This document shows positions 49,687-57,430 of a stretch of 64,000 nucleotides of DNA, one piece after another. The notes beneath the pieces are model-generated. The model made no database searches and had not been told where the DNA came from. It worked only from the letters and a program-made list of their open reading frames with translations. The stretch comes from Caryophanales bacterium UBA7278 (GTDB lineage: Bacteria > Bacillota_I > Bacilli_A > RFN20 > CAG-826). Position numbers and translations under genes: made by a program. How positions within the stretch are numbered: position 1 is the first letter of the stretch; every line of letters starts with the position of its first letter. The stretch covers positions 1 to 64,000 of the forward strand of contig DKRQ01000028.1 of assembly GCA_002472275.1 (NCBI GenBank), written 5' to 3'.

Positions 49687-50895
49687 ATGGAACAACCACG
49701 CAAATACAAACGCATCTTCGTCATCGTCGCGGACTCCGCCGGCGTTGGCGAGGAACCCGATGCCGCTGCTTTCGGCGACGTCGGAAGCAACACCTTCGCC
49801 CACGCGGCCGAATCGATCGGCGGGCTTAACGTCCCGGTCATGGAATCGATGGGCCTAGGCGAACTAGACGACATCATGGGCGTCAAGAAGGTGAGCGACC
49901 ATCCTCACGCCTTCTCGTTACGCCTGCGCGAGACAAGCGCCGGCAAAGACACGATGACCGGCCACTGGGAGATGATGGGCGTCAACACGAGAACCCCCTT
50001 CATCGCCTTCACCGACACGGGCTTCCCCAAGGAACTCATGGATGAACTAAGCGAAAAGACCGGCCACAAGCTGATCGGCAACTACGCGGCCTCGGGCACC
50101 GAGATCTTGAAGGAACTCGGCGAGCAGCAGATGAAGGAGAATTCCCTCATCGTCTATACCTCGGCCGACTCCGTCCTCCAAATCGCGGCTCATGAGGAGG
50201 TCACCGGGCTTCAGGAACTATACCGCTGCTGCGAGATCGCCAGGGAGATCTGCCTCCGTCCCGAATATAGGGTCGGTCGCGTCATCGCCCGTCCTTACGT
50301 CGGAAGTTGCGCCGCGGACTTCAAGCGCGTCGGCGGCGACCGCCATGACTACGCCTTGTCTCCCTCCGAGAAGACCCACATGGACATCCTCAAGGACAAC
50401 GGCTACATGGTCTCCTGCGTCGGCAAGATCAGCGACATCTTCAACATGGAGGGCGTCGTCAAGACCGTCCACACCGTCTCCAATGAGGACGGCATGGACA
50501 AGACCATCGAGCAGCTCGTCAATGACGATTGGACCGGCCTTTGCTTTGTCAACCTCGTCGAATTCGACAGCGAATACGGCCATAGGAGGAACGCCCCGGG
50601 CTATGCCCGTTGCCTAGAGGCCCTAGACAAGAGGCTAGGCGAATTCATCTCCAAGATGAGGGACGACGACCTACTCATGGTGACCGCCGACCACGGCAAC
50701 GACCCGACCTTCAAGGGAACCGACCACACCAGGGAGAAGGTGCCTCTGCTTATCTATTCTCCCTCCATCACCAACGGCAAATACCTCGAGGAAAGGGCGA
50801 CCTTCGCCGAAATCGGGGCCTCGGTTTTGGAGAACTTCCACCTCAAGAACAACCCAACCCTCCTAGGCGAGCCCATCAAGGAACTCTTCGAATAG
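49687..50895 (+). CDS. deoB: Phosphopentomutase
   Basis: This 402-residue metalloenzyme interconverts (deoxy)ribose-1-phosphate and -5-phosphate in nucleoside salvage. It belongs to the alkaline-phosphatase fold: VIVADSAGVGEEPDA near the N-terminus, GKDTMTGHWEMMG with the phospho-accepting Thr, and TADHGNDPTFKGTDHTREKVPLL holding metal ligands. I chose ATG 49687, which follows TAGGAGA; a TTG further upstream in frame lies inside the promoter. Confidence 0.97.
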   Translation: MEQPRKYKRIFVIVADSAGVGEEPDAAAFGDVGSNTFAHAAESIGGLNVPVMESMGLGELDDIMGVKKVSDHPHAFSLRLRETSAGKDTMTGHWEMMGVNTRTPFIAFTDTGFPKELMDELSEKTGHKLIGNYAASGTEILKELGEQQMKENSLIVYTSADSVLQIAAHEEVTGLQELYRCCEIAREICLRPEYRVGRVIARPYVGSCAADFKRVGGDRHDYALSPSEKTHMDILKDNGYMVSCVGKISDIFNMEGVVKTVHTVSNEDGMDKTIEQLVNDDWTGLCFVNLVEFDSEYGHRRNAPGYARCLEALDKRLGEFISKMRDDDLLMVTADHGNDPTFKGTDHTREKVPLLIYSPSITNGKYLEERATFAEIGASVLENFHLKNNPTLLGEPIKELFE

Positions 50896-50907
50896 GAAAA
50901 ACCGAAG

Positions 50908-50936
50908 GCGGCGTCGACTTAGCGGCGCCGCTTTTT
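50908..50936 (+). terminator. Intrinsic terminator of deoB
   Basis: GCGGCGTCG, loop ACTTAG, CGGCGCCGC (one U-G pair), then five T. Confidence 0.9.
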
Positions 50937-50975
50937 GCTTGTTTATCCATCGCCTCTTAATAACGCGACAAAAAG

Positions 50976-51000
50976 AGCCGCGGACATCAATCCGCGGCTT
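50976..51000. terminator. Bidirectional terminator, mainly of the ABC permease gene
   Basis: AGCCGCGGA, loop CATCAA, TCCGCGGCT is a perfect 9-bp stem. On the minus strand CTTTTT follows; on the plus strand TTTC. It ends the permease gene 32 bp after its stop, so no further gene belongs to that operon. Confidence 0.9.
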
Positions 51001-51031
51001 TTCTATAAGTCGGTCCTATAAAGCTTTGATA

Positions 51032-51796
51032 TCAGTCCTTAACGCCCAGGGCTCTCTTTGCGAGGAAGTAAAGGCCGTCGAAGGCGATGATCACGAGGAT
51101 GGCGAGCAAGGCGATCGCGAAGATCGGGGTCAAATCGGTGGGGGACTCGTTCCGGTAATAACGGATCGCGGAGCCTAGGCCCATCCCAGTGGAGCCGGTT
51201 ACGATCTCCGCCATGATCTCGGTTTTGAAGGAAAGGGCGAAGGAGGAGACAAGCCCCAAGATGATATAAGGCCCGGCCAGGGGGATTTTAATCCTGGTTA
51301 ACGCCCTCCATTTGGACGCCGAATCGATCCTGGATGCCCAAAGAAGTTCGGTGGGAAGCGCGTTGAACCCCGCGACGACCGATTCATAAAGAATCGGGAA
51401 CGCCAATAGGATCACGACGAAGATCGGGGCCCTCGCGGAACCGACGAGAACTAGGAAAAGGAATACGAAGGCCGCGGTCGGCGCGCTTTTTAAGACGATG
51501 AATAGGGGTTTGAGGAAAGTCTGCAAAGGCTTGATTTGTCCTGAGATCGAGCCTAGGACCAAGGCTGCGGCGAAAGATATGCCAAAGCCCTCAAGGGTCC
51601 TTAGGATGCTCATGCTAAGGGAACGCGGGACGTAGGATCCGCCTAGTAGCTCCCCGAGTTTTCCGATCGTGGAGGCCGGGGAAGGGAAGATGAGGTTAGC
51701 GGGACCTTGGGACAAGGAGATGGCGAGCCACAGCAAAAAGACGAAGGCAAGGCCGGCGGTAAATAGGAATCCTTTATTCGAAATAAACGCTTTCAT
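51032..51796 (-). CDS. ABC permease, SsuC/TauC type
   Basis: This 254-residue membrane protein has about six helices and the BPD_transp_1 fold of nitrate/sulfonate/taurine-type importers, with a signal-anchor-like first helix (about 9-28). The loop near residues 150-170 (LPTELLWASRIDSASKWRALTRIKIP) is the EAA-type contact site for the ATPase. It overlaps the end of the binding-protein gene by 23 nt, so they are translated together. No ATPase gene follows: a strong terminator lies 32 bp downstream. The ATPase must come from elsewhere or be shared. The substrate is unknown. Confidence 0.9.
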   Translation of the reverse strand: MKAFISNKGFLFTAGLAFVFLLWLAISLSQGPANLIFPSPASTIGKLGELLGGSYVPRSLSMSILRTLEGFGISFAAALVLGSISGQIKPLQTFLKPLFIVLKSAPTAAFVFLFLVLVGSARAPIFVVILLAFPILYESVVAGFNALPTELLWASRIDSASKWRALTRIKIPLAGPYIILGLVSSFALSFKTEIMAEIVTGSTGMGLGSAIRYYRNESPTDLTPIFAIALLAILVIIAFDGLYFLAKRALGVKD

Positions 51797-52775
51797 TGAG
51801 GGCGGTGATGCCGAAGAGCTTCACGAATTCGAGGATGGCTTCCTTGTTGTCCTTGGCCTTTTTGAAGCCTAGGCCCATGCGGTTGCCGTTCTTGGTGACG
51901 TTTTTGAGCATTGCGCTCGGCGAGAGGAAACGGTTTTTGACGATGTCCTCGCCGACGGCGGAGACGAAGGGGTCGATGACATTAGGATTGGCAACGAAGG
52001 AATTGATGTCTTCTTCTAACGAAGAAAGGAAGGCGTTGACCTTGGTCTTGTCGGCGGAATTGGCGACGAAGACGGAGGCTTGGGTGAGTTGCTTGTTCCC
52101 CGAGACCTCGGCCCATTTGGTCTGCACGTTCTGGAACTCGGAGACGTTAGGATGGGCGGCCTTGGTCGCGGTGAGGGCGGGTTCGGCGATGAAGACGTAG
52201 TCGACGTCGAGCTCGGTCTTGTCCTCAAGGGTCAATTTGCCGGTCTCTAAGCAGGCCTTCGCATCGGTAGCGGCCTCAACGTCGTGGAGATTGGTTAGCC
52301 CGAGATTCCCGTAGACGTAATCGAAGATCTTGCCCGGAACTTGGCTCTTTTGGAAATAGACGACGCAGTCGCTGGGGTCGAGCTGGCCGTTTGTGTCGTG
52401 ACCAGTCGAGGCAAGGAAGAAATTACCAAAGGTAATGGTCGCGGCGATTCTAAAGGGCGCGTTCTTTTTGGTGATTGCTGTTAGACCCGCGTTGGTGGGC
52501 AGAATGCAGATGTCGCGGTCGGAGGCGGAGGTCATGTAGGCGGCGATGTTGGTCGCGTCCGCGTTGATGTCCAGTTTGCTTTCGGGTTGGCCTAGGTGCC
52601 TATAGAGGCTGACGGCCGGTGCTCCTTTGGGGCAGGCGACGTTAAGGTCTAAGACGTAAGGGGTTTTTTCCTCGGAGCTAGAGGCGATGGGGGAGGATGC
52701 CGAGCTCGAGGCAGGGGTCCCGCAGGAAGCGAGGGCAACGAGGGCGGAAGATAGCAGTATCAGTTTGTTTTTCAT
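51774..52775 (-). CDS. ABC substrate-binding lipoprotein (NMT1/SsuA-like)
   Basis: This 333-residue protein has lipobox ALASC (Cys18) and a Ser-rich linker, then a two-lobed periplasmic-binding fold of the NMT1/THI5/SsuA type (about 45-333). Features such as DICILPTNAGLTAI and VFIAEPALTATKAA fit that family, which binds small organic compounds (sulfonates, pyrimidine or thiamine precursors). It delivers substrate to the permease encoded downstream. I chose ATG 52775 (AAAAGGAAC upstream) because the lipobox is then correctly placed. It is divergent from the Crp/Fnr-like regulator gene, a likely controller (inference). Confidence 0.88.
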   Translation of the reverse strand: MKNKLILLSSALVALASCGTPASSSASSPIASSSEEKTPYVLDLNVACPKGAPAVSLYRHLGQPESKLDINADATNIAAYMTSASDRDICILPTNAGLTAITKKNAPFRIAATITFGNFFLASTGHDTNGQLDPSDCVVYFQKSQVPGKIFDYVYGNLGLTNLHDVEAATDAKACLETGKLTLEDKTELDVDYVFIAEPALTATKAAHPNVSEFQNVQTKWAEVSGNKQLTQASVFVANSADKTKVNAFLSSLEEDINSFVANPNVIDPFVSAVGEDIVKNRFLSPSAMLKNVTKNGNRMGLGFKKAKDNKEAILEFVKLFGITALNESVYFE

Positions 52776-52810
52776 GTGTTTTGTTCCTTTTGGCGATGAA
52801 TCGCGCCTAG

Positions 52811-52855
52811 ATATCTTAAAGATATTGGATATAATCAAGTGTGATTTGAATCACG
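52811..52855. promoter_or_regulatory. Divergent control region with Crp-like site
   Basis: TATAAT at 52830-52835 is the -10 box of the regulator gene. At 52840-52855 lies TGTGATTTGAATCACG, matching the Crp consensus TGTGA-N6-TCACA at nine of ten fixed bases and covering the expected transcription start, a repressing position. A second element, ATATCTTAAAGATAT (52811-52825), has perfect 7-bp arms between the -10 and -35 regions and also faces the transporter operon. Confidence 0.7.
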
Positions 52856-52858
52856 CTT

Positions 52859-53443
52859 ATGGACATTATCGATTTGCTTAGCGAAGAAGAAAGGCGAAAA
52901 ACGAAGACCCTGGTTTTTCCTCGCGACCACAGGATTTGCGAAGAAGGCGAAATCTGCGTCGGGGTTTATGTCGTAAGAAAAGGAAACGTAAAGATCAGCT
53001 CCTATTCTTATGAAGGTAAAGAAATTGTATACAATCTAATTGAGAGAGGCGGAGTCTTTGGAAACAATCTCGTTTTCGCCTCAGACCAAAGGTACCGCGG
53101 GAATGCGATTGCCTCATCGGATTGCGAGATAACATTCATCGAAAAGGAATCCCTTAAAGAATTGCTCGCGGGCAACCCGAGGTTCTTGGAAGAGTACCTG
53201 AGGATCCAATCGGATTTCGGGAAAGAGCTCAATCGGAAAATCAAAATCCTCTCATTTGACTCGGCGAGGGAAAGGTTGGAGTTCTTTTTGCAGAGCCAAG
53301 GAGGAGAGGCGACCTTGAAGAGCGTCTCGGAGTTGGCCGAGGAGCTTTTCCTATCTAGAGAAGCGACTTCCAGGTTGATCCATGGTCTGGCCAAGGAAGG
53401 CTCCATCGAAATTGACGGAAAGAGAATCCGGCAAGTCAAATAA
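52859..53443 (+). CDS. Crp/Fnr-family transcriptional regulator
   Basis: This 194-residue regulator has a cyclic-nucleotide-binding-like beta barrel (about residues 12-110), a long dimer helix (about 112-140) and a C-terminal winged helix with SVSELAEELFLSREATSRLIHGLAKEG (about 156-182) as the DNA-reading part. The cysteine pattern of oxygen-sensing Fnr is absent, and the phosphate-binding Arg-Ser signature of true cAMP receptors is not seen, so the effector is unknown. It is somewhat shorter than usual (about 220). A Crp-like site overlaps its own promoter, so autoregulation is likely, with control of the divergent ABC transporter possible. No SD is seen. Confidence 0.92.
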   Translation: MDIIDLLSEEERRKTKTLVFPRDHRICEEGEICVGVYVVRKGNVKISSYSYEGKEIVYNLIERGGVFGNNLVFASDQRYRGNAIASSDCEITFIEKESLKELLAGNPRFLEEYLRIQSDFGKELNRKIKILSFDSARERLEFFLQSQGGEATLKSVSELAEELFLSREATSRLIHGLAKEGSIEIDGKRIRQVK

Positions 53444-53775
53444 CGGAAACTGACATTGGAATATTAGGGCGTCAATAAGGCGATTTTTGTTTTTGGGTTT
53501 CCAAAATAAACGGAATCAACCAGGTTAGGCAAAGAGGCAGGTAATCCAGGCTGAAAATGCGCAAATAGCCCAAAACGAACCAAAAAGAGCCAGAAAAGAA
53601 CAAAGATGTTGCTAGTAGATTTTTAGTAGTAACAAACCTGTGAACAAGTCTTACTGAATTTTCGTGTAGGATAAATAAACAAACCAGATTGATTCGGAAC
53701 AAAAACGGCTGTTCATCGCCTTTTACCCCTTTTAATTTAACATAACCGACATTATTCGAAGGTGGATTTCAGAAG
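53444..53775. other. AT-rich intergenic region with TAGTAG pair
   Basis: No gene is firmly supported. A minus-strand frame (53702 down to 53472, TTG start, 76 codons) would encode two hydrophobic segments, but it has no SD and T-rich DNA gives such frames by chance. TAGTAG occurs at 53613-53618 and 53624-53629, exactly 11 bp apart as before dxs. AATTTAACATAAC (53734-53746) repeats the 13-mer found before dinB. Confidence 0.45.
53613..53629 (+). repeat. 11-bp spaced TAGTAG pair after the crp-like gene
   Basis: Two exact TAGTAG units with an ATTTT spacer, period 11 bp, in non-coding DNA between convergent genes. Confidence 0.65.
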
Positions 53776-53833
53776 AAAAAAATCAGGGTAGTGCGGCCCG
53801 GGAACTTTTACTAATTCTCGGCACTACCCTGAT
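53776..53833 (-). terminator. Intrinsic terminator of the yqeG-rsfS operon
   Basis: ATCAGGGTAGTGC and GCACTACCCTGAT form a perfect 13-bp stem with a 26-nt loop. On the minus strand a run of six or more T follows. It ends the operon 20 bp after rsfS. Confidence 0.9.
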
Positions 53834-53853
53834 GTTGTTTGTTGGTTAAGCCA

Positions 53854-54192
53854 CTACTTCTTGGCTTTTTCCTCAAGGTGCTTGAGCAGATCCTCGATTT
53901 GGAGCTCCCTGCGGTTTCCCTCTAGGAGCAAATGAATGATAGTTTCGGAAACTGAGAGGATAATCCAACCTGAATCTGGCTCGCCTTCCTTTACCACCAC
54001 TTTGATTCCCTCGGCCTCATAGGCATCCTCGAGGAGATCTTCCATGGCGCCGAGCGCCCTTGGGTTCAAACAGGTGGCGACGATGACCGCCGATGCGAAC
54101 GGATTGGATGCGGACACGTCGATGAGGGCGATGTCCTCGGCCTTGTGCTCGTCCAATGTCTTCAAAGCGATTTCGACTTCTCTTTTGTCCAT
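53854..54192 (-). CDS. rsfS: Ribosome silencing factor RsfS
   Basis: This 112-residue protein binds ribosomal protein L14 and blocks subunit joining when nutrients are scarce. The family pattern is clear: a helix with LKTLDEHKAEDIALIDVS, the central FASAVIVATCLNPRALGAMEDLLEDA, and SGWIILSVSETIIHLLLEGNRRELQIEDL (the usual W.v.D...v.HvF form, here with Ser in place of Asp). It is the last gene of the cluster, 3 bp after the NadD-YqeK fusion. Confidence 0.94.
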   Translation of the reverse strand: MDKREVEIALKTLDEHKAEDIALIDVSASNPFASAVIVATCLNPRALGAMEDLLEDAYEAEGIKVVVKEGEPDSGWIILSVSETIIHLLLEGNRRELQIEDLLKHLEEKAKK

Positions 54193-54195
54193 CTC

Positions 54196-55290
54196 TTACC
54201 TCAGATATTGGTCATAGCAGGCACGCGTGAGGGGGTTGTCCACTTGGTAACCTTTGTTCTCAAGGTACTTCTTGTTCTCCCTCAAGACGTAAAGGAAACC
54301 CAGGTAATAGTCCTTTAGGCATTCCGAAATCATGTCGTTTGAATCATAACCCCTAAGAGGTTCGATTTTGTCGCTAGCGTAGACGACCTTCCCTAACGGG
54401 GTCATCCTCGCCCTGCCGGTCGCGTGATAAAGGATGGCGTCCAATACGGCGCGGTCCTCGATACCGAACTCGGTTTCGGCGATATGGGCGCCCAGGAACT
54501 GGTGATAGGTCCACGGCGGGAAGCTCTCGAACTCGGGGAAAAGCTTCTTCATGGCCTCGGTCTGCTGCTCTTTGCTCATGCCTTTGGCGATGTCGTGGAG
54601 CAAGCCGGCGATATAGGCCGCGTCCGCGTTCTCGAGTTTGGCTTTCTTGGCGATGAAATAGGCAAGCTCGGCCACGGATACGCTGTGGGCGAGCCTATGG
54701 GGGCTGATCATGCCCTCGATCTTTTTCATGAAATAGAGTTTGTTCGTGACGATGTAGTCCTTCACGCAGGAAGGGATGTCCAAAGACTGGAGGGACCTCA
54801 CCTTGGAGGAACTGACGTCCCCGGACTTATCGTAATCAAGCCTCATCATCGAATAACGGGCCAAGACCGAATCGTCGATCTCGACGCCCGGGCGCGATAC
54901 GTAAACGGGCGTCGCGAGGCGGCAGATGAGATCGGGATCCTTCCATTTGGGGAAGGCGTTCACCTGGTCCGCCCCTATAAGGAGGTATAGTTTGCGGCGT
55001 TTGTATTTGAGGGCGAAGTGGCGGATCGTGTCGATCGTGTAATTGACCTCGGCCTTATCGCGCATCTCAAAGGTATCAATCGAGAAAGAGGGCGATCCTT
55101 CTTTCTTGAGGGCGGCCTTAAGCATGGCGAGCCTTTGCTCGGGGGTGGTGTCGGGCTCTTTCCACCTAGGTCCTTTCGCGGGCACGAAAACAACGTCCGC
55201 GTTCAGGAGCATGGAGGCGGCCCTGGCGATGCGCAGGTGACCGTTATGGATGGGGTCGAAGGACCCGCCGTAGATCACGATCGCTTCCAT
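54196..55290 (-). CDS. nadD-yqeK: Fused NadD-YqeK (adenylyltransferase and HD hydrolase)
   Basis: This 364-residue protein joins two enzymes that are separate in Bacillus. Residues 1-190 are nicotinate-nucleotide adenylyltransferase: YGGSFDPIHNGHL (7-19) is the ATP-binding HxGH motif, LIGADQVNAFPKW follows, and SSSKVRSL near 160-167 stands for the ISSTxIR motif. It forms deamido-NAD. Residues 191-364 are a YqeK-type HD phosphohydrolase, with His202, the His-Asp pair at 232-233 and a later Asp; YqeK proteins cleave diadenosine tetraphosphate. There is no stop or restart between the parts, so it is a true fusion, also known from mycoplasmas. The gene overlaps the yhbY stop by 1 nt. Confidence 0.95.
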   Translation of the reverse strand: MEAIVIYGGSFDPIHNGHLRIARAASMLLNADVVFVPAKGPRWKEPDTTPEQRLAMLKAALKKEGSPSFSIDTFEMRDKAEVNYTIDTIRHFALKYKRRKLYLLIGADQVNAFPKWKDPDLICRLATPVYVSRPGVEIDDSVLARYSMMRLDYDKSGDVSSSKVRSLQSLDIPSCVKDYIVTNKLYFMKKIEGMISPHRLAHSVSVAELAYFIAKKAKLENADAAYIAGLLHDIAKGMSKEQQTEAMKKLFPEFESFPPWTYHQFLGAHIAETEFGIEDRAVLDAILYHATGRARMTPLGKVVYASDKIEPLRGYDSNDMISECLKDYYLGFLYVLRENKKYLENKGYQVDNPLTRACYDQYLR

Positions 55291-55580
55291 TAGGGCAATT
55301 CAATCCTTTTGTTCTTCTTGGAGGGACGGTAGAGCACGGCCACCTTGCCGATGACCTGCACGACGTCCGCTTTGGTGGCCCTGGCGATTTTCTCCGCGGC
55401 CTCCTTGGCGCTTTCCTCGGCCGTGGGCAAAAGGCCCACCTTGATGAGTTCGTGGGCTTCCAAGGCGTTGTCGATCGAGCCGATGAAGGACTCGTCCACG
55501 CCGTTTTTGCCGACTAGGAACCTATTCTTAATCGTATTGGCCTTTCCTTTTAGGAAGGCTTTCTGCTTCGGGGTCAGCAT
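55290..55580 (-). CDS. yhbY: RNA-binding protein YhbY (CRM domain)
   Basis: This 96-residue protein is a single CRM domain that associates with pre-50S ribosomes. The start LTPKQKAFLKGKANTIK, the GxxG-like LVGKNGVDESFI, and HELIKVGLLPTAEE to VVQVIGKVAVLYRPS are typical. It lies 9 bp after yqeH and overlaps the nadD start by 1 nt, in the conserved yqeG-yqeH-yhbY-nadD order. Confidence 0.95.
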   Translation of the reverse strand: MLTPKQKAFLKGKANTIKNRFLVGKNGVDESFIGSIDNALEAHELIKVGLLPTAEESAKEAAEKIARATKADVVQVIGKVAVLYRPSKKNKRIELP

Positions 55581-55589
55581 GCTCGGGCC

Positions 55590-56732
55590 TCACTTCTTGG
55601 ATTTGATTTTGGATCTCGTCGAGTAGATGGAGACGCCTTTGGGCACGTAGACGCGGAAGGTCTGGCCCTCGCCGATGAAGGAAATCCAACCGAGCCCGGC
55701 GATGCCGATGTCGCGGTCGCCGCTTTCCTCGACGCCGATGTCATACGCGTCGAAATCCGCGGGGGCGGAGATGGAGGGGCAGGCGGGAAGCAAATCCCCT
55801 GCCGCGAGTTTCTTGAAGAAGACGGCTTCCCCTTTGCTCTTGGCCTTATGGAGCTCGACCTTCTTGGAGAAGAATTCCCTGATATGGGTCTTTTCACCTT
55901 TGAGCAGCTCGATGCGGGCCAATCCGCCGATCATGATGGATTCGCCCTCGGTGAGGCTTTCGGTGCGTTGCTTGACCTCAACCATGGGCATGACGGCCCT
56001 CTTGGACTTCGGGTCGAGGTGGGAAAGCAAGGAATTGTCAAGCGAGGTGCCCGGGGTGTCGTAGGCGTAGGAGGAACTATCGAGCGGAATCTGCATCACG
56101 GCCAGGCTCGTGCCCGGGTAGTTCCCGGTTTGGACGACGCGGTTGCTCGAGTTCTTGTAGTTCCTAAGGAAAGAGGTGATGAGCAAGGTTTTGCCCGCGC
56201 CTTCGGCCCCGATGAAATAGACGTCGTGTCTCCTGCGCTTCTCGTTGATGGCTTTGGAGATGTGGCTGACCTCGGCGCTAGAAGTAAGCGAGGCGAGGTA
56301 GACGTCGTCGCGGGTAAGGCTTAGGCCCGCCACGCGGAAACGGTGCGCGACGTATTCGCGCAGATCCTCATCGGGAACTTCCTCGGGGAGGAGGTCCCTT
56401 TTGTTGGCGACGACGATGAGGGGCAATCCCTCGACGAGGGAGTTGACTTCGGGGATGAAGGAATTCTCAAAGGAGAACAGGTCGACGACGTAGACGATGA
56501 GAGCGTCGCTTGCTTCGGCGTCAGCGAGCATCGTGAGGAAGTCCGGGGAGACCTTCGGGGTCCTCGGGGCGAAGTTGTAACGGGATTCGTCGAAGCACTT
56601 GTTGCAGAAAAGCACGCGTGCCGACGTATTGGCGAGAGTTTCGGGCAGGACGTAGCCAACGTCTTCCGGCCTTTCGTCTTGCAGGATGGCGCCGCAGTTA
56701 TGGCAGCGGCGAACGAAGTTGAGTTTACTCAT
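55590..56732 (-). CDS. yqeH: Circularly permuted GTPase YqeH
   Basis: This 380-residue GTPase is needed for 30S ribosome assembly. An N-terminal zinc finger has Cys10, Cys13, Cys43 and Cys46. The G domain is permuted: the G4 motif ANKRDLLP comes first (about 111), then the P-loop GAEGAGKTLL (about 175) and the G3 DTPGTSL later. A C-terminal RNA-binding region (about 250-380) ends with a basic tail. Its start overlaps the yqeG end by 8 nt. Confidence 0.96.
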   Translation of the reverse strand: MSKLNFVRRCHNCGAILQDERPEDVGYVLPETLANTSARVLFCNKCFDESRYNFAPRTPKVSPDFLTMLADAEASDALIVYVVDLFSFENSFIPEVNSLVEGLPLIVVANKRDLLPEEVPDEDLREYVAHRFRVAGLSLTRDDVYLASLTSSAEVSHISKAINEKRRRHDVYFIGAEGAGKTLLITSFLRNYKNSSNRVVQTGNYPGTSLAVMQIPLDSSSYAYDTPGTSLDNSLLSHLDPKSKRAVMPMVEVKQRTESLTEGESIMIGGLARIELLKGEKTHIREFFSKKVELHKAKSKGEAVFFKKLAAGDLLPACPSISAPADFDAYDIGVEESGDRDIGIAGLGWISFIGEGQTFRVYVPKGVSIYSTRSKIKSKK

Positions 56733-57252
56733 GGATGTCCTCCCAGTTCCTTAGTAGTCCCTGTTTCTTCATTTTCTTTCTCTTTGGCTTGTCGAAGAGC
56801 CTGTTGAACTTGGTCCAAGGCGGCTCATGGGGATCGAGGGGTTCGGTCAGGACCACCCGCACGCCCGCGCCATTGGCGGCCTTGACGTCGGTTTGGATCT
56901 GATCCCCTACGAGCATTGCCTCGCTCGGGGCGATGCCTTTGTCTTTTAGATAGCGTTTGAGGGGGCCGGAGAAGGGTTTCTTCATCATCCCTTGGAAGTT
57001 GACCCCAAGAAGCTTGGCGTAGCGGCTAACGCGCTTGCCCGTGTTATTGGAGAGAATCGTGATGTCTAGTCCGGCGGTTTCGACGGCTTGGGCCCACCGC
57101 TTCGTCCTCTCCGTCGGTTCGTCGACGGTGTAGGGATCGAGGGTGTTGTCCAGGTCGACAAGCAAATGCTTGACCCCTAGACGGACATAAAAAACGGGCT
57201 CGATCTCGAAGATGCTTTGAGCATATGCGAACGGGATGACCCTTTTTCTCAT
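56725..57252 (-). CDS. yqeG: HAD-family phosphatase YqeG
   Basis: This 175-residue HAD superfamily (subfamily IIIA) phosphatase has motif I LVDLDNTLDPY, motif II ILSNNTGK, a Lys in KKPFSGPL, and motif III VGDQIQTDVKAANGAG. The substrate is not settled. It opens the ribosome-assembly/NAD cluster. The nested starts ATG 57258 and ATG 57252 follow a TACAAT box with no SD; because transcription would begin at about 57252, I prefer the second. The C-terminal tail is rich in Lys. Confidence 0.92.
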   Translation of the reverse strand: MRKRVIPFAYAQSIFEIEPVFYVRLGVKHLLVDLDNTLDPYTVDEPTERTKRWAQAVETAGLDITILSNNTGKRVSRYAKLLGVNFQGMMKKPFSGPLKRYLKDKGIAPSEAMLVGDQIQTDVKAANGAGVRVVLTEPLDPHEPPWTKFNRLFDKPKRKKMKKQGLLRNWEDIHE

Positions 57253-57258
57253 GTGCAT

Positions 57259-57264
57259 ATTGTA
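57259..57264 (-). promoter_or_regulatory. -10 box touching the yqeG start
   Basis: TACAAT on the minus strand is followed at once by ATGCACATG. The predicted transcription start coincides with the second ATG, giving a leaderless operon mRNA. No good -35 hexamer is seen. Confidence 0.5.
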
Positions 57265-57342
57265 ACGCTCACGCGCAAAAAGGCGCACCTACTTTTGCGC
57301 TTGTGTCGCCGGCACAAAGGGAAAGAGGTCGGGACAAAGAAA

Positions 57343-57365
57343 AACGGTCCCGATTGGGAACCGTT
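57343..57365 (-). terminator. Intrinsic terminator of parEC
   Basis: On the minus strand AACGGTTCCC, loop AATC, GGGACCGTT (one bulged base) is followed by TTTTTCTTT. It separates parC from yqeG. Confidence 0.85.
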
Positions 57366-57385
57366 ATCTTTATAAACCAATATAT

Positions 57386-57401
57386 TACTAGCAAACTACT
57401 A
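57386..57401 (-). repeat. 11-bp spaced TAGTAG-type pair after parC
   Basis: On the minus strand TTAGTAGTTTGCTAGTA holds two TAGTA units 11 bp apart. It lies in the 3' untranslated part of the parEC mRNA, between the parC stop and its terminator. It closely resembles CAGTAGTTTTCTAGTA before dxs. Confidence 0.65.
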
Positions 57402-57430
57402 ATTCTTCGTTTTATTACTTTGTAATATTA

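Noticed and set aside
53472..53702. Possible two-helix membrane protein on the minus strand
   Set aside because: TTG start, no SD, T-rich DNA that yields hydrophobic frames by chance, and it would read through the TAGTAG pair.
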